A stretch of DNA of 64,000 bases from Mactra quadrangularis (GCA_025267735.1 CM046301.1:58671872-58735871), one strand, 5' to 3'. Counted from the first letter of the stretch, positions 1 to 13,560 are shown. Translations and numbers: made by a program. Notes: generated by a model from the letters alone, not told the origin.

Positions 1-367
1 TGGAATACCATGCATAAGGCAAGGTAACAAATAACCAATTTAATGATTCAGTAATTTAATAAGCATAAAAATTCAAAATATTACAAAAAGATAATATTCT
101 AATAACTATCATCATCAGCAGCAGCAGCCGAAGCAGCATTATCATCATCATCATCATCACATTACACAGAACTATATAGTAAGAAATGCATATTTATCCA
201 TAATATTATGTTATGTTGATCTTATCTTGAATTCTTAAACACATATATAGAACATTAAAATACAACAATAATGAATTAGTATGTACATTATATAAACAAC
301 AGTGCTTGTTTCGCTTTAACACAAATTCAAATTTGGTATCATTTCAACCGCTCCACACTTTTACATA
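1..367. other. AT-rich gene-free stretch with trinucleotide microsatellite
   Basis: No coding signal is seen on either strand. A short imperfect trinucleotide tract (ATC/AGC units) lies at about 109-160. Nothing else is recognised before the fold-back repeat arm that begins near 368. Confidence 0.6.
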
Positions 368-667
368 GGTTTTTAAGCCTCATTATCAAAAGTAACATTG
401 TTTTTGCAAATAAAAAACGATGTTTATCTTTTTCAATGAAACATATTTTTAATTAAAAGCAAATACTGCTGAAATATGTTTATATCATTTTAAAGTGAAA
501 GTAGATCGAAACTGAAAGTAGAATTCGGTTGTCATGACTTAAAACAATAGTTTTGATCATAGTATACTTAAGATGAAGTCTTGTTATAGAAAAACTGCCC
601 CAAATTACATAATTAAGCTCTAAACCTAGTTAGGATCCGGCATATTGAACATTAGCGTATGAATGAA

Positions 668-2093
668 TAGTGTGTGCTCTTCTAAAAGTACCCGACTTTT
701 TAAGAAATGGACGCTTTGTCAAACTTAAATTAAGAAAGCAGAATGGTTCGAACAGTTTATTGTGTCTCTAATACATGTTATATTCTGATAACTTCATGTT
801 TGTAAAACAGTTTTCAAGTCTAGTGATGATGAATATATCTTCATATTGTGGCTTTAGTATCATTAGTATGTATATACACATTAATTTAATCATCAATATG
901 GGTTTCTGTCATCTCCTCAAAGATCTCTCCTCTATTACTGCAACTCAATCCATGACACTCGCCACAAGCTGTTGTAAAAGTCCATGTTTCCTACAGGTAC
1001 ATCGCTCTGTATCACAGTTATGTCTGCAACAACGGCGTATTATTTAGTACTGTCATCGACATTCTTAGTGCACGAACCGGCCAGGTTTCACAGCTAAACT
1101 GTCATCTAGAAAAGATTGTTCAGACAAAAAAGTCTATGTAACAAACTTGCATACATGTACTTACAAGTTACAGTAAATAATGCGGTGGGTTACATACCAG
1201 GGTCGGATTCATAAGGGTCGTAAGTGGGGGTACCTTTGTGGTGGGTTCAAGAGGAGTATCCTCTCCCGACAATAGGGAAAAACTGAATTTAAACATGTCA
1301 AAGGAGCAAATCTGAGTACTTTAAAACAGATGAAATACGATGTTAAAAACACGTAAGTCTGTTTATACCTCCCCCTTAAATAGGCATAGTTTCTAGTGGA
1401 CTATACCTCCTCAAACATTATTTCTATAGGTCTGAAAGTTAAATATATTGCACACTTTTATTTGCAAAGAACAAAAACGGTGCTCACTCAAGTGTATATT
1501 CGTTACTTTTTTGTCTATAGACCTTTGAAAATAGAAAAATCTTAAATTTGTCATAATATCATCTAAATATGAACATTGATTTTGTCATAACTATTTCAAA
1601 TTTAGATATTAAGACATTCCCTGTTTAAAGGGCCCACATACTACAATAAAGGGCTCATTTGCAGCTCTATAGCCTTGCGCACTACAGTGAGCACCTATGA
1701 TTAGTGTGTAAATAATACCTGAATGTAGTGAGTTAGGTGTTCAAAACAACATTTTTAGATGCTCGATCACTGAACGAATGTGTAAGGGGTCGGCATACTA
1801 CTCATAAGTGCTCACTAGGTGCGTACATGGTGGCTATAGAGCAGCAAAGAAGCTCCTCATTGTTTAAACAGAGTTATCGGTACATGAATGTAATGACTTA
1901 GGTGTTAAAGCCACTATATGAAGATATATTCATTAACAGTAGAATTGAAAACTGTTTTACAACAATGAAGTTATCTAAATATAGCATGCATTTAAGACAC
2001 AATTAATAGTTCAAATCATTCTGCCTTCTAAATTTGAGTTTGAATAAGTGTCCAATTCTTATAAAAGTGGGGTACTTTTATAAGAGCACACTA
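668..2093. mobile_element. Fold-back element with ~190-bp inverted ends
   Basis: The left end (about 668-865, starting ATAGTGTGTGCTCTTCTAAA) is the reverse complement of the right end (about 1905-2093, ending AAGAGCACACTAT). There is no transposase-like reading frame inside, so it is non-autonomous. A fragment of the same end lies at about 41690-41815 inside WDR27 intron 16. A direct partial copy of its interior (1640-1900) is at about 6413-6720. Confidence 0.6.
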
Positions 2094-2106
2094 TATCCCA
2101 GCAAAC

Positions 2107-2795
2107 ACGTGACGTCGCTACGACGTCAATTAAACGTTGGATTTACGTCGCGACGTCGCAAACCACAATCCAACGTCAATCCTACGTCTAAACACGATGT
2201 CGTCCCGACGTTACGAATCGACGTCGCTACAACGTCATTTAAACATTGGATTTCCGTCACGACAACGCAAACCACAATCCGACGTCAGCCCGACGTCTGA
2301 TATACGATGTCGTCCTAACGTCACGAATCGACGTCGCTACAACGTTATTTAAATGTTGGAATCCCGTCACGACGACGCAAACCACAATTCAACGTCAACC
2401 CGACGTCTGAAACACGATGTCGTCCCGACGTCACGAATCTACGTCGATACAACGTCATTTGTACATTGGATTTCCGTCACGACAATGCAAACCACAATTC
2501 AACGTCAGCTCGACGTCTGAAATATGATGTCGTCCCAACCTCACGAATCGATGTCGCTACAACGTCATTTAAATGTTGGAATCCCGTCACGACGACGCAA
2601 ACCACAATTCAACGTCAACCCGACGTCTGAAACACGATGTCGTCCCGACGTCACGAATCTACGTCGATACAACGTCATTTGTACATTGGATTTCCGTCAC
2701 GACAATGCAAACCACATTCCAACGTCAACTCGACGTCTGAAACACGATGTCGTCCCAACGTCAATAGTCGATGTCGTGTCGACGTTGGGTTTGAT
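2107..2795. repeat. Left ACGTC-rich subterminal tandem array
   Basis: About five to six units of roughly 115-120 bp, each with several GACGTC/ACGTCG motifs and recurrent phrases such as GATGTCGTCCCGACGTCACG. Apparent reading frames inside it (around 2034-2874) come from the repeat and have no recognisable product. CpG density is far above the surrounding DNA. Confidence 0.8.
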
Positions 2796-4236
2796 GGTTT
2801 TAAAAATTTTCATATGTTATATTTGTAGATATAATCGTATAATATCGTACAGTGTTTTGTTTTATGTAATGTGATTGATCAGCTTATGAAGGTTATCAGA
2901 ATTAACGTTAACCTAACGTCTAAATCATGACGTCGATCCAACGTCGGAAAGCGACGTTGTTTGACGTTTGAATTTAGTTGACGGTTTAAAAATATTTATA
3001 TAAATGATAAATAAACTATTTTGTGCTGTCCGAAACATAAACAACTATTTTCATGTATTTTATGAAGAAAAGTGAATAAATGAGAAAAATCCTTAATAAC
3101 CAAAACGCCACGTCGATTACACGCGCGCTTTTACTCTGTATTGATTTTCACTATCATGACGTCATTTCATTTAAACTTTCCTGAATCATAAGTGTAGAAC
3201 TTCTGTGTAGCGTGGTCGCTTTTTCTAGAAGGTTGATATTTAACGGGGGGTTAAATTATTCATCACGGCAAAGACATTTCTAGTGATACCAAAAGGAATT
3301 AAAAGTAATCGGCGTGTCAGGGATGTTTTAAAGACTTGGTAAGCATCGTTTCAAGAAATGTCTTGACTTAGAGTTGACGAGATCCAGAAGGTGTTGAAAA
3401 CAATTCGTGACCTTGCATGACAAATTCATTAAGAAGCAACGAGAACGAACTTCAATGGATTGTAATTGATGAGGTAAGCGAGTTTTATGTGTTTGTTGAG
3501 TTTCATGCCTTGTGTAGGCCTACGTTTGTTGACGCAATTAAAAAGTTGATCATTTATGGCACGACGCTGTATGCCAACATGAAACTTTGAGCGCACCCAC
3601 CCGTTTTCTTATTTATCGAAGACAAAAAGAGACATGAAAGTATGGTTTGACAACGTAAATGATCAAAGCGCTGAATGCACTGGATTTGTTGGACATAGAA
3701 AACAAAATTATCCAAGCGCTAATAGCACTGGCGTTTTTCGACGTAGAAAAGTCAAATTGCTAAGAAATTAAACGGCATTTCTTTAAAAATGCGTTAGTTT
3801 TATTTGTGTTTTAGTAGATTATCCCGCTTAAATGGTTGAAATTTGCAGATATCATTCGAAAAATAATCAATAAGTACTTACTTTGAGTGAAATGATACTG
3901 CTAAAACTCAACCATTTTCTTTAATTAAGCGGCATGAGGTCCGTTTGCCCTTATTATTTTTTAGTAAGCCAATTTCTTATATTTTCAGAACTAGGCAAGG
4001 TCTATGTCAATGGAAACTACTGTGTTTAGATGATCTACACGAACATTCAGGAACGATTGTCCGGATCATTATTTTTAGAAATTACACCCAGGGCTGTTAT
4101 TATAGAACACTTTTTTTCTAAGTTGAATGTACATTTTATCCTCCACTCTGATGATATATTTAACTTTTGTGGGAGAAAAGAAATCTTTTACACATTGCCC
4201 TTTGTGATATGTACATACTTGTTTTAAGCAATGGTA

Positions 4237-5011
4237 TGTTTGTTTGTTTATTTGGGGTTTTATGGCACACGTCAACTAGCAAATATAATTGACGAAGATG
4301 AATCAAGGGTTGGCTTTATGTCATGTATCTTATTGCATATTGCATTATTCCACGCAGCGACTTCAAATGTTCGATAAATTCGATAATTAAGTCAAAATGG
4401 CAAACAATGTGGAACAATGCTGTATTTAATAAGTTACATGACATAAAGCCCGTCTTTGGTTCATCCTCGTCATCAATATTTTTTAATCGCCGAGATCAAT
4501 ATTGATTACGCGATGTAGGATTGGTCATACCAGATTGACACATTCATACCTTCTCAAAAGAGAGGAAGCACCTACATGTATTACATGTGACGAGCATTTC
4601 AATGTAAAACACGTTCACCTTGACTGTCAGGATCTTAAATACATTCGTGACAAACTTTTTAAAGTGAACTCCCTTCAAGAACTTTTTGAATCTGAATCAT
4701 CATGTGCGATACTTAACTTTTTGAAATAAATAAATGTTTATAATAAGACACAGAGTTTTACATTATCAATTTCGTTTGAATTAATAGTATCATTGATTGT
4801 GTTCGGCGCGATATGACCTTTCTGTGTTGGTGCGCCGTAAAACCCAAACAAACAAACAAACGAACAGCATTAATCCACATTGTTTGCCATTTTGACTTAA
4901 CGTATTGATTGAACATTTGAAGGCGGTACTTGGTAACTTGACATTTACTGGTTGAAGGTTAAAAGATTCTTTAGCAATATTGTCTACTTTTTCATTTCCA
5001 TGTATGCACAT
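4237..5011. pseudogene. Broken LINE 3' fragments in two orientations
   Basis: On the + strand, 4323-4729 reads through a frameshift near 4502 into RCRIGHTRLTHSYLLKREE and a zinc-knuckle-like C-x2-C...H-x3-H...C segment. That is typical of the extreme C-terminal part (RNase H and after) of jockey/RTE-type non-LTR ORF2 in invertebrates. The + copy ends at about 4863 with GCGCCGTAAAACCCAAACAA and (CAAA)n. A minus-strand piece at about 4864-5011 encodes GNEKVDNIAKES, like the end of an RNase H domain. At 4237-4290 there is a reversed (CAAA)n 3' tail. All copies are dead. Confidence 0.65.
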
Positions 5012-5444
5012 ATGACTTAGTATCTAGCAGAGATGTACTATTTTAGATTTCAGTATTTCATGTAATCTTAACTCAATATTTGTAATAAGTGTATTGTCTG
5101 AGCTACGATTTTAATGGCAAGTAATACAGATATAGTATCTTAGAACAAGTGTTGATAACGTGTTTTTTATTAGACATTATGAATGTGAGATGAATTAATT
5201 AAAAAATCACCATGTTTAGTTCGAAACATTTATATGTATAATTGTAACATTTAATTGTATATTTTAATGTCGTATTCATTGTGATATTATTTTTTATCCT
5301 ATTACCATCAAACAAAATTAAAAGTAAAATTACCAATGGTAAACTAATTTGTGTTGTTTTTACATGTATATAGATTCTTGTCATGCAATTGTTTTATTCA
5401 GGTCTGATTTTGGATGGATTTATCTTTGATACATATTGATTGTA

Positions 5445-6075
5445 CCACGTCGTATATCCGTTTGTCCAACGGCTAAAAAACTGTCAAATCCAACCAACAT
5501 ACGACAATTATACGACGTCGGGGTAAGACGTTAATTCGACGACGGAAATCTACCGTCTAAAAAACTTTCAAATCCAACTGTGAGGCGACGTTAAAACGAC
5601 GTCGGGGTCAGACGTTAAATCGACGTCGGAAATCTACCGTCTAAAAAACTTTCAAATCCAACCATGAGATGACGTTAATACGACGTCGGGGTCAGACGTT
5701 TATACGACGTCGGAAATCTACCGTCTAAAAAACTTTAAAATCTAACAACGAGGCGACGTTAATACGACGTCGGGGTCAGACGTTAATACAACGTCGGAAA
5801 TCTACCGTCTAAAAAACTTTCAAATCCAACTGTGAGGTGACGTTAATACGACGTAGGTTAATACGACGTCGGGTCAGACGTTAATACGACGTCGGAAACC
5901 TACCGTCTAAAAAACTTTAAAATCTAACAACGAGGCGACGTTGATACGACGTCGGGGTCAGACGTTAATACGACGTCGGAAATCTACCGTCTAAAAAACT
6001 TTCAAATCCAACTATGGGGCGACGTCAACCCGACGTTGGGACCCAACGTTATTTTAACGTCCGTACGACGTCATT
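5445..6075. repeat. Right ACGTC-rich subterminal tandem array
   Basis: Six to seven units of about 85-90 bp. The conserved phrase GGAAATCTACCGTCTAAAAA alternates with GACGTTAATACGACGTCGGG. The unit differs from that of the left array although both are dominated by ACGTC/ACGTT motifs, so the two arrays expanded independently. Confidence 0.8.
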
Positions 6076-6412
6076 TGTTTGCTGGGATTCATTTTTACTC
6101 TTTTGTTCAATATATCTAATTCAAAATAGTTTAAAAGCCTTTTTGTGTAATTCAGAGTAAGTTTTTCTCTTATAAGACTTCATCTTTAACAAGCTGCGAT
6201 CAAAACTATTGTTTCAAGTATTTACTACCGAATTCTACTTTCGGTTTCAATCTACTTTCACTTTGAAATGCAATAAATAGCATGAACATATCTGGGCAAT
6301 ATTTGCGTTTATTTAAAAAATCTTGTTCATTAGAGGTGTCAGAAATAGATAAATGTCAATTTTCTTTGCAGTCAAAAAACAGTGCTACTTTTGATATAGG
6401 GGCTTTAAAACA

Positions 6413-6720
6413 CAATTTATGTGCTCATTGTAATGTGTAAGGGGTTAGCACACTTACCATAGGTGCTCACTGTGATGCGTGATCTCTTATAAAAAAGACG
6501 TTAGTATAACTTGGCTACTCGTGACGTAAATATTATTACCATGTATTCATTTACAAGGAAATCCTAGCATTGAACGCTGAATGTGCACCAGTTCTAGTGA
6601 TGGAAAGTACCTGTAGAAGAAGAAGATGGCTATAGAGCCGCAAAGTAGCCCCTCGTTGTATTGCTTGGGTGCTTTAAATAGGATTATCGGTACCTGAATG
6701 TGGTAGTCTAAGTTCTCATC
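6413..6720 (+). repeat. Direct partial copy of the 668-2093 element interior
   Basis: Phrases such as TGTGTAAGGGGT, GGTGCTCACT and GGCTATAGAGC, GCAAAG and ATTATCGGTAC recur in the same order as at about 1640-1900. No coding content is seen. Confidence 0.5.
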
Positions 6721-7430
6721 TTGTGGTTCACTTTTTATATTTAATTTACGTTTTAGTTATCCGCCTTGATGTATCGGTATTTTCTTTATTGTGTATGTTG
6801 TCAGTATTTCCGTCAGTGTTTTAGACCAACCCTAAACTTAAGAAGTCATGGCTACACAGGACGCCAAGTGGAATTGAAAGCACAGGTAAATAATAGTTTT
6901 ATTCGCAACACAACTAAAGAAATTGTCAGAGTTTAATAATTGAATTTGTCACGTGTATATATATGTTTCATAATTTCTTTGATATACGACGTTAAGCATG
7001 ACATGCGTTAAATTTCAATGAATACCAAACTTACAATTTTACGAGCTTGTTTCGGACCAGGTATTGTTCGCCCCATTATAATGTTCGCATGTTTTAAATA
7101 CAGATAGCTATATATACAGAAATATACAGATATACAGAAAAAAATAAACACATTTTCAAAAAGGAAGTTGATTAAGATTGAGTCTTTTTTCATGTATGTA
7201 AACCAAATGTGTACTTCAAATAAAAGTGTTGGCTGTTGCAAGTCTGATTCCAGTCCAAGGAATGTTGGCCAACTCATAAAACAACGGAACCATCAAGCTA
7301 AATTTATTGCGCATCAATTAGGTAAATTTATTAAACTGATTATATATAGTGAAAAAATCTGTGAGAACTTTTGGCAATTATAATAATTGATTTTAATTTG
7401 TTTGGAAAGATGTTGTGATATGTATATTAA
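6721..7430. other. Gene-free stretch
   Basis: Only AT-rich sequence with short chance reading frames. No splice-supported exon, RNA gene or recognisable repeat was found. Confidence 0.4.
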
Positions 7431-7536
7431 TCCTACATATAAAACCCCCCGTAACTCATTTTTCATTTGGACATTGCTTCTGTTACAGAATAATGTACCA
7501 ATGTGAAACTAGTTACGGAGGGTCTTATATATAGGA
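7431..7536. mobile_element. 106-bp hairpin MITE
   Basis: The end TCCTACATATAAAACCCCCC at 7431 is nearly the reverse complement of GGAGGGTCTTATATATAGGA ending at 7536. The TIR is about 26 bp with few mismatches and a short central loop. No coding content. Confidence 0.65.
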
Positions 7537-9974
7537 CTACTGTATATATCTGCATCAGATGTACTTTTGCAAACTTGTCGAAAGTACAATGTAAATAAAA
7601 AGTACATTTGTAAACTGTAGTCATGTTTACATGACTTTATATTTCCCATTGGACTGTTGTGCTGTGTCCAAATTAAGGTTAATAATAAACGTTTGTCTCA
7701 ATATAAGTCTAAAGGGACCACTTTTTGTCTTTCCTTTGAGTGGTCATGACCACCTCAATCGTTGTTACTTGGGCTGATTTTTATCTCTGTGAGCGCAGCA
7801 AAATAATATGCTACGCTCATAAAGAAATACAGTTAAACCTCGATTATCTGAATTCGTGGGGCCTGAAAAAATAATTTGGATAATCCGGGATTTCGGATAA
7901 AGTGGGTTTCGAAGGTCTTGGGAAATAATATCCAACATGACTTAATATAAGCTAAGGCCATTAATACTTCGTATGTTTATACATGGTATAACTTGCTGCT
8001 ACATTTAAAACTCCCTGGTTGTGTTGATTCTATGTGATTTAAGATCAAAATCTTTGATAGTATGTGAATTTTCTTAGTTCGAAGTGATTTAAAGCTAAAA
8101 TCTGACATCGACGTACTGTGTGTAGTTGATGACGTCATATATTCTGTAATACACGTCTTACTCTTAAATAGATAAAGAAATGGTATGATAAAAAATAAAC
8201 AAGCAAGTAGTTAAAAATATTTTATTTACAATACATACACAATCGCATCTATAAAACTAACAAATAATTATTTATACGTTAAACACATAACATTAACAAT
8301 AAACATTATAAACATTAAGACAACGGAAGGTTGAGGCTAAAGTCACGAACAAATAATATTGATTCCAACAACGGAAGGTATGGTGTAAGTCACTGACGAA
8401 TAACATTGAGTCGTTGTCGTCACATTATAAAGTCAATAGTTTTTATATAATAGTGATTATTTGAGAATAGAATGATTTAGTCAGAAATTACCTGTCTTAT
8501 ATACGTAAGTTTTGTTTGTAATTTAAACAAAATAAGGACAAATGTTAAAGGTATGCGAAAACATACTGAACACTTTTAACTTTGATATTTTACGGCATTC
8601 ATTCAAATAAAAAAACCCAGAGAACAAACAATAATTTTAATAAAGTCAATTTAATAGTGAACACAAGTTAACTTTAATTGATAATTACAACTGTATTAAG
8701 TATTTAAAGACAATTTACGCTCAACGGTTTGCAAAAATAATATCGATTATGACACGTCTTTACAATATACAATATACAGGTGCGTATGTTTTTCATGCAC
8801 TTTTGTCTACGACTCCATAATAAGGGGACTTACCTATCGTCAGAGTTGACCGCCTTCGGATAAAGGGTGTGAAAATCTATAATTTTATTAACGTAGGGAC
8901 CAAAATTTTACTTCCGATAATCCATGATGTTCGGATAACCCATTTTGGATAAAACGGACTTTTTTACTATACGTTACATAGCAAAATGTTCCGGACCGAG
9001 AAATCATTTCGGATAATCCATGTTTTCGTTCGATCCGATTTCAGATAATCGAGACTTCCCTTACCGAAGTGCAGTGAATATAGAGTGTATGTGCCGTGTA
9101 CTTGAAACGTACTCATTGCATGACCTGATAGTAGTACACAGGACATACGCATCATATACACTAGTAGTACATTTGTAGTACACTTTTCACATGCAAATGA
9201 GCTCTGCGGTGTACTATCTGCTGGGAACTAGTACACAGGATGTACGCGGGAGAACAAGTACGTTGCAAGTACACAGCAAGTACGCTTGAAGTTCACCAGA
9301 GAAATAGTACACAGCATGTACACAGCATATACACTTTTCACATGCAAATTAGGCTGCGGTGTACTACTCTTGCCGCGTACATGCTGTGTACTTCTGAATA
9401 AAATTGCCTGTGGTGTATGTGCTGCGAAGACGTTTGCTGTGTATGTGTGGTGTACAGTTTACTGTATGCCTTAATTAGATATCATAAAAACATTAATTAG
9501 GTATCAATAAAAATCCTTATAAGGATCAATTGAGAAAAAAACATAAATCAAGACCTTTAACAATAGACTCTATTTCAATATCCAAGTTTTCATTCTTTGT
9601 TGGTTTATAACCAACATATTTATATGTATACATGTCTTAATTTTAATTAACATCCATGGTTTTGCAAATAAGAGACATAAAATATAAAAAAAATCAACAA
9701 AAGAATGTAATGGCCTAAAATCCATAAACATAAATATACACTAAATGTGGAATAAAAAAGAATTACAATAAATGTAAAAAGCAATGCAATATTTCATAAA
9801 ATAATTAACAGTCACATAATAGCAATTATACTTCAGACCAACCTGATTTTTTCATACACTACTCAAAATTCATCTTAAAAATTCTGTTTTCTAGGTGTAT
9901 CTCTGGGCTATTTGTTTTCGTTGGTACCATTTGATGTTGACAATAGATGATAGTAAATATTTTACATTTTTAAA

Positions 9975-10343
9975 CGGTTCTTTTTTCTGTGTTACAATTT
10001 TTCTAGTTATGTTATATACTGATTGTTTTTGTCAGAATCTAAAATTTAAATCTTTGAATGAATGTTAGAATGCGTCTGTAACTTACAATAGTCTTCATCA
10101 TTGTTCATGTGCTTAAAAAGGTCAGTTATTTCATGAAATGAGAGAATATTTATCTTTGCAAGACAAATAGAAAATTGCACTTTTCTAACTATATGTATAC
10201 ATGTAAATCAAACTTTTGTATAAGAGGATCATTTGAAAAAAAATGCATGTGCATTTATACATGTTTCATTTGTCTATGCAAAAAGACCAATACTTATTGG
10301 GCTTAATACATATTGCAACATGGTTACAGTATTGTTACACCCC
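9975..10343. mobile_element. hAT-like MITE copy (right end GTTACACCCCTA)
   Basis: Similar in order and content to the complete hAT MITE at 34140-34609: shared ATACTGATTG, GTCAGAAT, GAGAGAATA and GCATGTGCATT phrases, and the right terminus ATTGTTACACCCCTA. The left end is degraded, so that boundary is approximate. Confidence 0.5.
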
Positions 10344-10607
10344 TACTCTCAATAGTCATTGTAGACAGGTTTTACCGTATGTAGTTTTAAATAGACGGTT
10401 AACAAGTTCCAAGTTATTCAAACATTACTTAAATAACACACAATTAAAAGATTCTTATAGAAAATGTTCAGTGATTTTCCTTGGGCGAAAAATATTGAGT
10501 ATGAACCAGACAACTAGGACGAATCTGGAGCAAAGAGCAAACTAATACAAGAGCAGTCCAAGGACAGCGCGCTCGACTTTTCGGGCGTTTTAGTCATGGC
10601 AAGGCTT

Positions 10608-12163
10608 TAGAGGTGAAACGATTCAAAAATTTTCGATTCGATTCGATTTCGATTTGTCATCAAACGATTCAATTTTTCGATTCGATTTTCTACTGGAATT
10701 ATATAGGACATAACAAAAAATAAATTATAAAAAGAATTAAGAAAGAGATACAACCCAAAGACAATAGAACATATATATATATATTTAAGAACACTGCATT
10801 TTTATCTGAGGGACCTCCCTCCCGGAAGACGAAAAATTCTAATTCTAATTCTTTAATAATACCCATTTTACAGGTATTAGTGCTTGAATAGTTAAAAATA
10901 TTTTACTGCATTTTAGCATATATAAATGACAAATCGTATTATTTCCAACTTTTTAATGAAAAGTAATGCCCATGGACAAATTGTTTATTTCTCCGTACCT
11001 ACATGTACGTACAAACAGTATATGACTCACGTCATTATCAAAGTAAAATTATTCATCAGTGCATCAATGCCATAATTGATGACTAGTTAAGGTTACACTT
11101 AGACAATAAAAAAGTGCAAGCATTCAGCAAATGTACATCACTATGACCAGCTTAATTTAGTTTGTTTCAAAATATTTTCTTTTTGCTCTGGCATGATTTA
11201 AAATGATTTTCATCACATTATATACGTTAAATTGATTTTTATCAACTCTAGGTCTATATGTATAACTTTCTTACACTAATGTTAATTTCAAAATAAAATT
11301 ATTTTTGGGCTTAAATGAACGTATTAGTGAAAAAATACAATTATCTTCGGACATTTCATAGAATTCATTTCCAATTTATAGTAAATAAAATCTAACCAAC
11401 CACGTTTGCCCGATTTTAACAGTTAAGAAAAACAAATTACTAAATTACTTTATCATGCTTGATTTAATTTTGTATCATAGGGAACGAAATCGCTTCAACC
11501 ATTTCGGCGTTATGTCATTCATTTTCGCGACCCACGCTAGATAGCAATTTCATATGAATCATCTTTTGTGATTAAAAAACTTATTGTTTTCAATGTTTTC
11601 ATCTTGATTTAACAAATGATGCTTCAAGAAACGACGATGTGAAAAATTTAATTTGTTTTTCTTACGAAAAATCCCCCAATATTGCCGATCGTGTAAAACT
11701 AAATCGACTGGTTATATCTTGATGGCCCCTTTATCACTATATTCTATCTAAGCACCAGTCTTAGGTATATTTGAATGATATCAAGCGTGTTAACTAACTC
11801 AACAACTCCATTGTCGATTTTCTGTCAGCGAGTTAATCTCCCAGCGTGTGACCGACAATAAGGTTTAATTGACATGTACGCGTAATTAACTTGTATAATT
11901 GCAGCAGGCAGTCTCACTTTTTACAACTCTTATCTGGATTAACAATCGTCGGTCAATAAGGGAACACTATTTTAGTTTACTATAAAAATGCTTATTTTAA
12001 CCTAAAAGGGGCGTTTCATTCAACTCACAAAACTACTGAAAAAGACAGTATTTAAAAAAAGAATCGAATCGAAACTGCCTCTTCCGAATCGAATCGAACC
12101 GAACCGAATCGAGCGTTAAAAATCGCGATTCTTTGTGAACCGCGATTAATCGTTTCACCTCTA
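10608..12163. mobile_element. hAT-superfamily non-autonomous element, 1.56 kb
   Basis: TIR TAGAGGTGAAACGATT at 10608 and AATCGTTTCACCTCTA ending at 12163. The perfect 8-bp target-site duplication CAAGGCTT is at 10600-10607 and 12164-12171, diagnostic of hAT. Subterminal TTCGATTCGATT repeats occur at the left and GAATCGAATCGAA repeats at the right. No transposase frame inside. Confidence 0.85.
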
Positions 12164-12234
12164 CAAGGCTTATCTTTAAACAAAAGTAATTTCAAGACAG
12201 GACATAATTTTTGAAGTATATAATTCAGTCAAAC

Positions 12235-13560
12235 AATAATTACCAATTCATATTTGTAAAATATAAAAGGGGCATTACTCCTAGAACATTCATCCATAGT
12301 AACATCCCTTCAGAGTAAAGTAGACATAGTATCAATGAATAAGCATACCTACTTTCATTTAAATATCTTTATGAAGAACTATAAATACATTGTATTTCAA
12401 TTCGAACAAAATTCAAAATTAAAGTAAGGGGCATAACTTCAAAAAATAACATCATGAGTTATGTCCCTTTGTAGTTGCGTAGATGTAGTACTGATGAATA
12501 AGCATACTAATTGTCATTTAAATGTCTTCTTAAGTATTTAAAATATTTCACTTCATAATACTTTCTCCTGAATTAAAAAGTTGAAAAGGGTCACAACTCC
12601 AACAATAATTCATCAATTATTACGTCCCATTGTATTCGACTAGATGTAGTACTGATGAAAAAGTATACTAACTTTCTATCAAACAAAATGTATTAAATTT
12701 GAGCAAACATAACCCTCAAATATCAAAGTATAAAGGGGAATAACTCTGAAGTAATTCATCTAGAGTTATGTCCCTTTATAGTCCGATAGATGAAGAACTG
12801 ACGAATAAGCATTCCAACTTTCATTCAAATATATTTATAAGTTTTAAATATATCCCATGAGAACAAATTTTAATCTTAAATGTTTAAGTATAAAGGGGCA
12901 TAACTCCAACAATAATTCATCCAAAGTAACGTCCCTTTATAGTTGTGTAGATATAGTACCCATAACTAAGTATACAAACTTAAAGTCAAATATCTTGATT
13001 AGTATTAAAGATATTACATATAGACATGATTTTAACATTATATTTTGCATTTTTCTTAAGTATAAAAGGGCAATTACTCCAAAAATAATTCATCCACAGT
13101 TACATCCCTTCATAGTAGGGTAGATATAGTACCGACAAATAAGTATACAAACTTTAAGTCAAATACCTTGATCAGTATTGAATATATTCTACATAGGAAA
13201 AACTTTAACCTCATATTTTGCAATTTCTTAAGTATAAAAGGGCAATTACTCTAAAAATAATTCATCCACAGTTACGTGCCTTCACAGTCGTGTAGATATT
13301 GTACTGACAAATAATTATACAAACTTTAAGTCAAATGAATTGATCAGTATTGAAGATATTCTACATAGGAAAAACTTTAACCTCATATTTTGCAATTATT
13401 TAATTATAAAAGGGCAATAACTCATAAAATAATTCATCAAGAGTTATCCTCTTTCACAGAATGGTTAATATAGTCCCACTTAATACGTATACCAACTTTC
13501 AATAAAATAACTTAGATAGTGTTGAAGTTATAAGTGTTTCAAAAAACTTTAACCTGAAAA
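12235..13560. repeat. ~155-bp tandem core of the minus-strand HINE
   Basis: About eight diverged units sharing AAAGGGGCATAACTCC-like, ATAATTCATC, GTTACGTCCCTT and GTAGATATAGTAC phrases. Short frames inside (for example near 12857-13123) are not genes. Confidence 0.75.

Larger units (their letters stand above)
2097..6086. mobile_element. 4-kb DNA transposon with CCCAGCAAAC ends and ACGTC arrays
   Basis: Terminal inverted repeats start CCCAGCAAACA at 2097 and end TGTTTGCTGGG at 6086. The similarity runs inward for about 65 bp, including further ACGTC and ACGTT motifs. The flanks are AT on both sides (2095-2096 and 6087-6088), consistent with a 2-bp AT target-site duplication. Subterminal arrays rich in ACGTC/GACGT occupy 2107-2795 (unit about 115-120 bp) and 5445-6075 (unit about 85-90 bp). 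The middle holds LINE fragments (4237-5011) and no transposase. ISL2EU-type transposons are reported to use AT duplications, so that superfamily is a guess only. Confidence 0.7.
368..6412. repeat. Large interrupted fold-back repeat (outer element)
   Basis: The arm at about 368-645 reads as the reverse complement of about 6105-6412. For example CATCAAAAGTA-like and GAAAGTAGAATTCGG at 513-528 match the complement of CCGAATTCTACTTTC near 6229-6243, with good but imperfect identity over about 280 bp. Between the arms lie another fold-back element (668-2093) and the 4-kb ACGTC element (2097-6086). This looks like an old non-autonomous DNA transposon with long inverted ends, split by later insertions. 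A related single arm is seen at about 51115-51260. The superfamily is not identified. Confidence 0.6.

Noticed and set aside
2034..2874. Overlapping open frames rich in Arg/Ser/Thr (for example SSRRHESTS)
   Set aside because: They are translations of the ACGTC tandem array in several frames, with the same words repeated and no recognisable protein.
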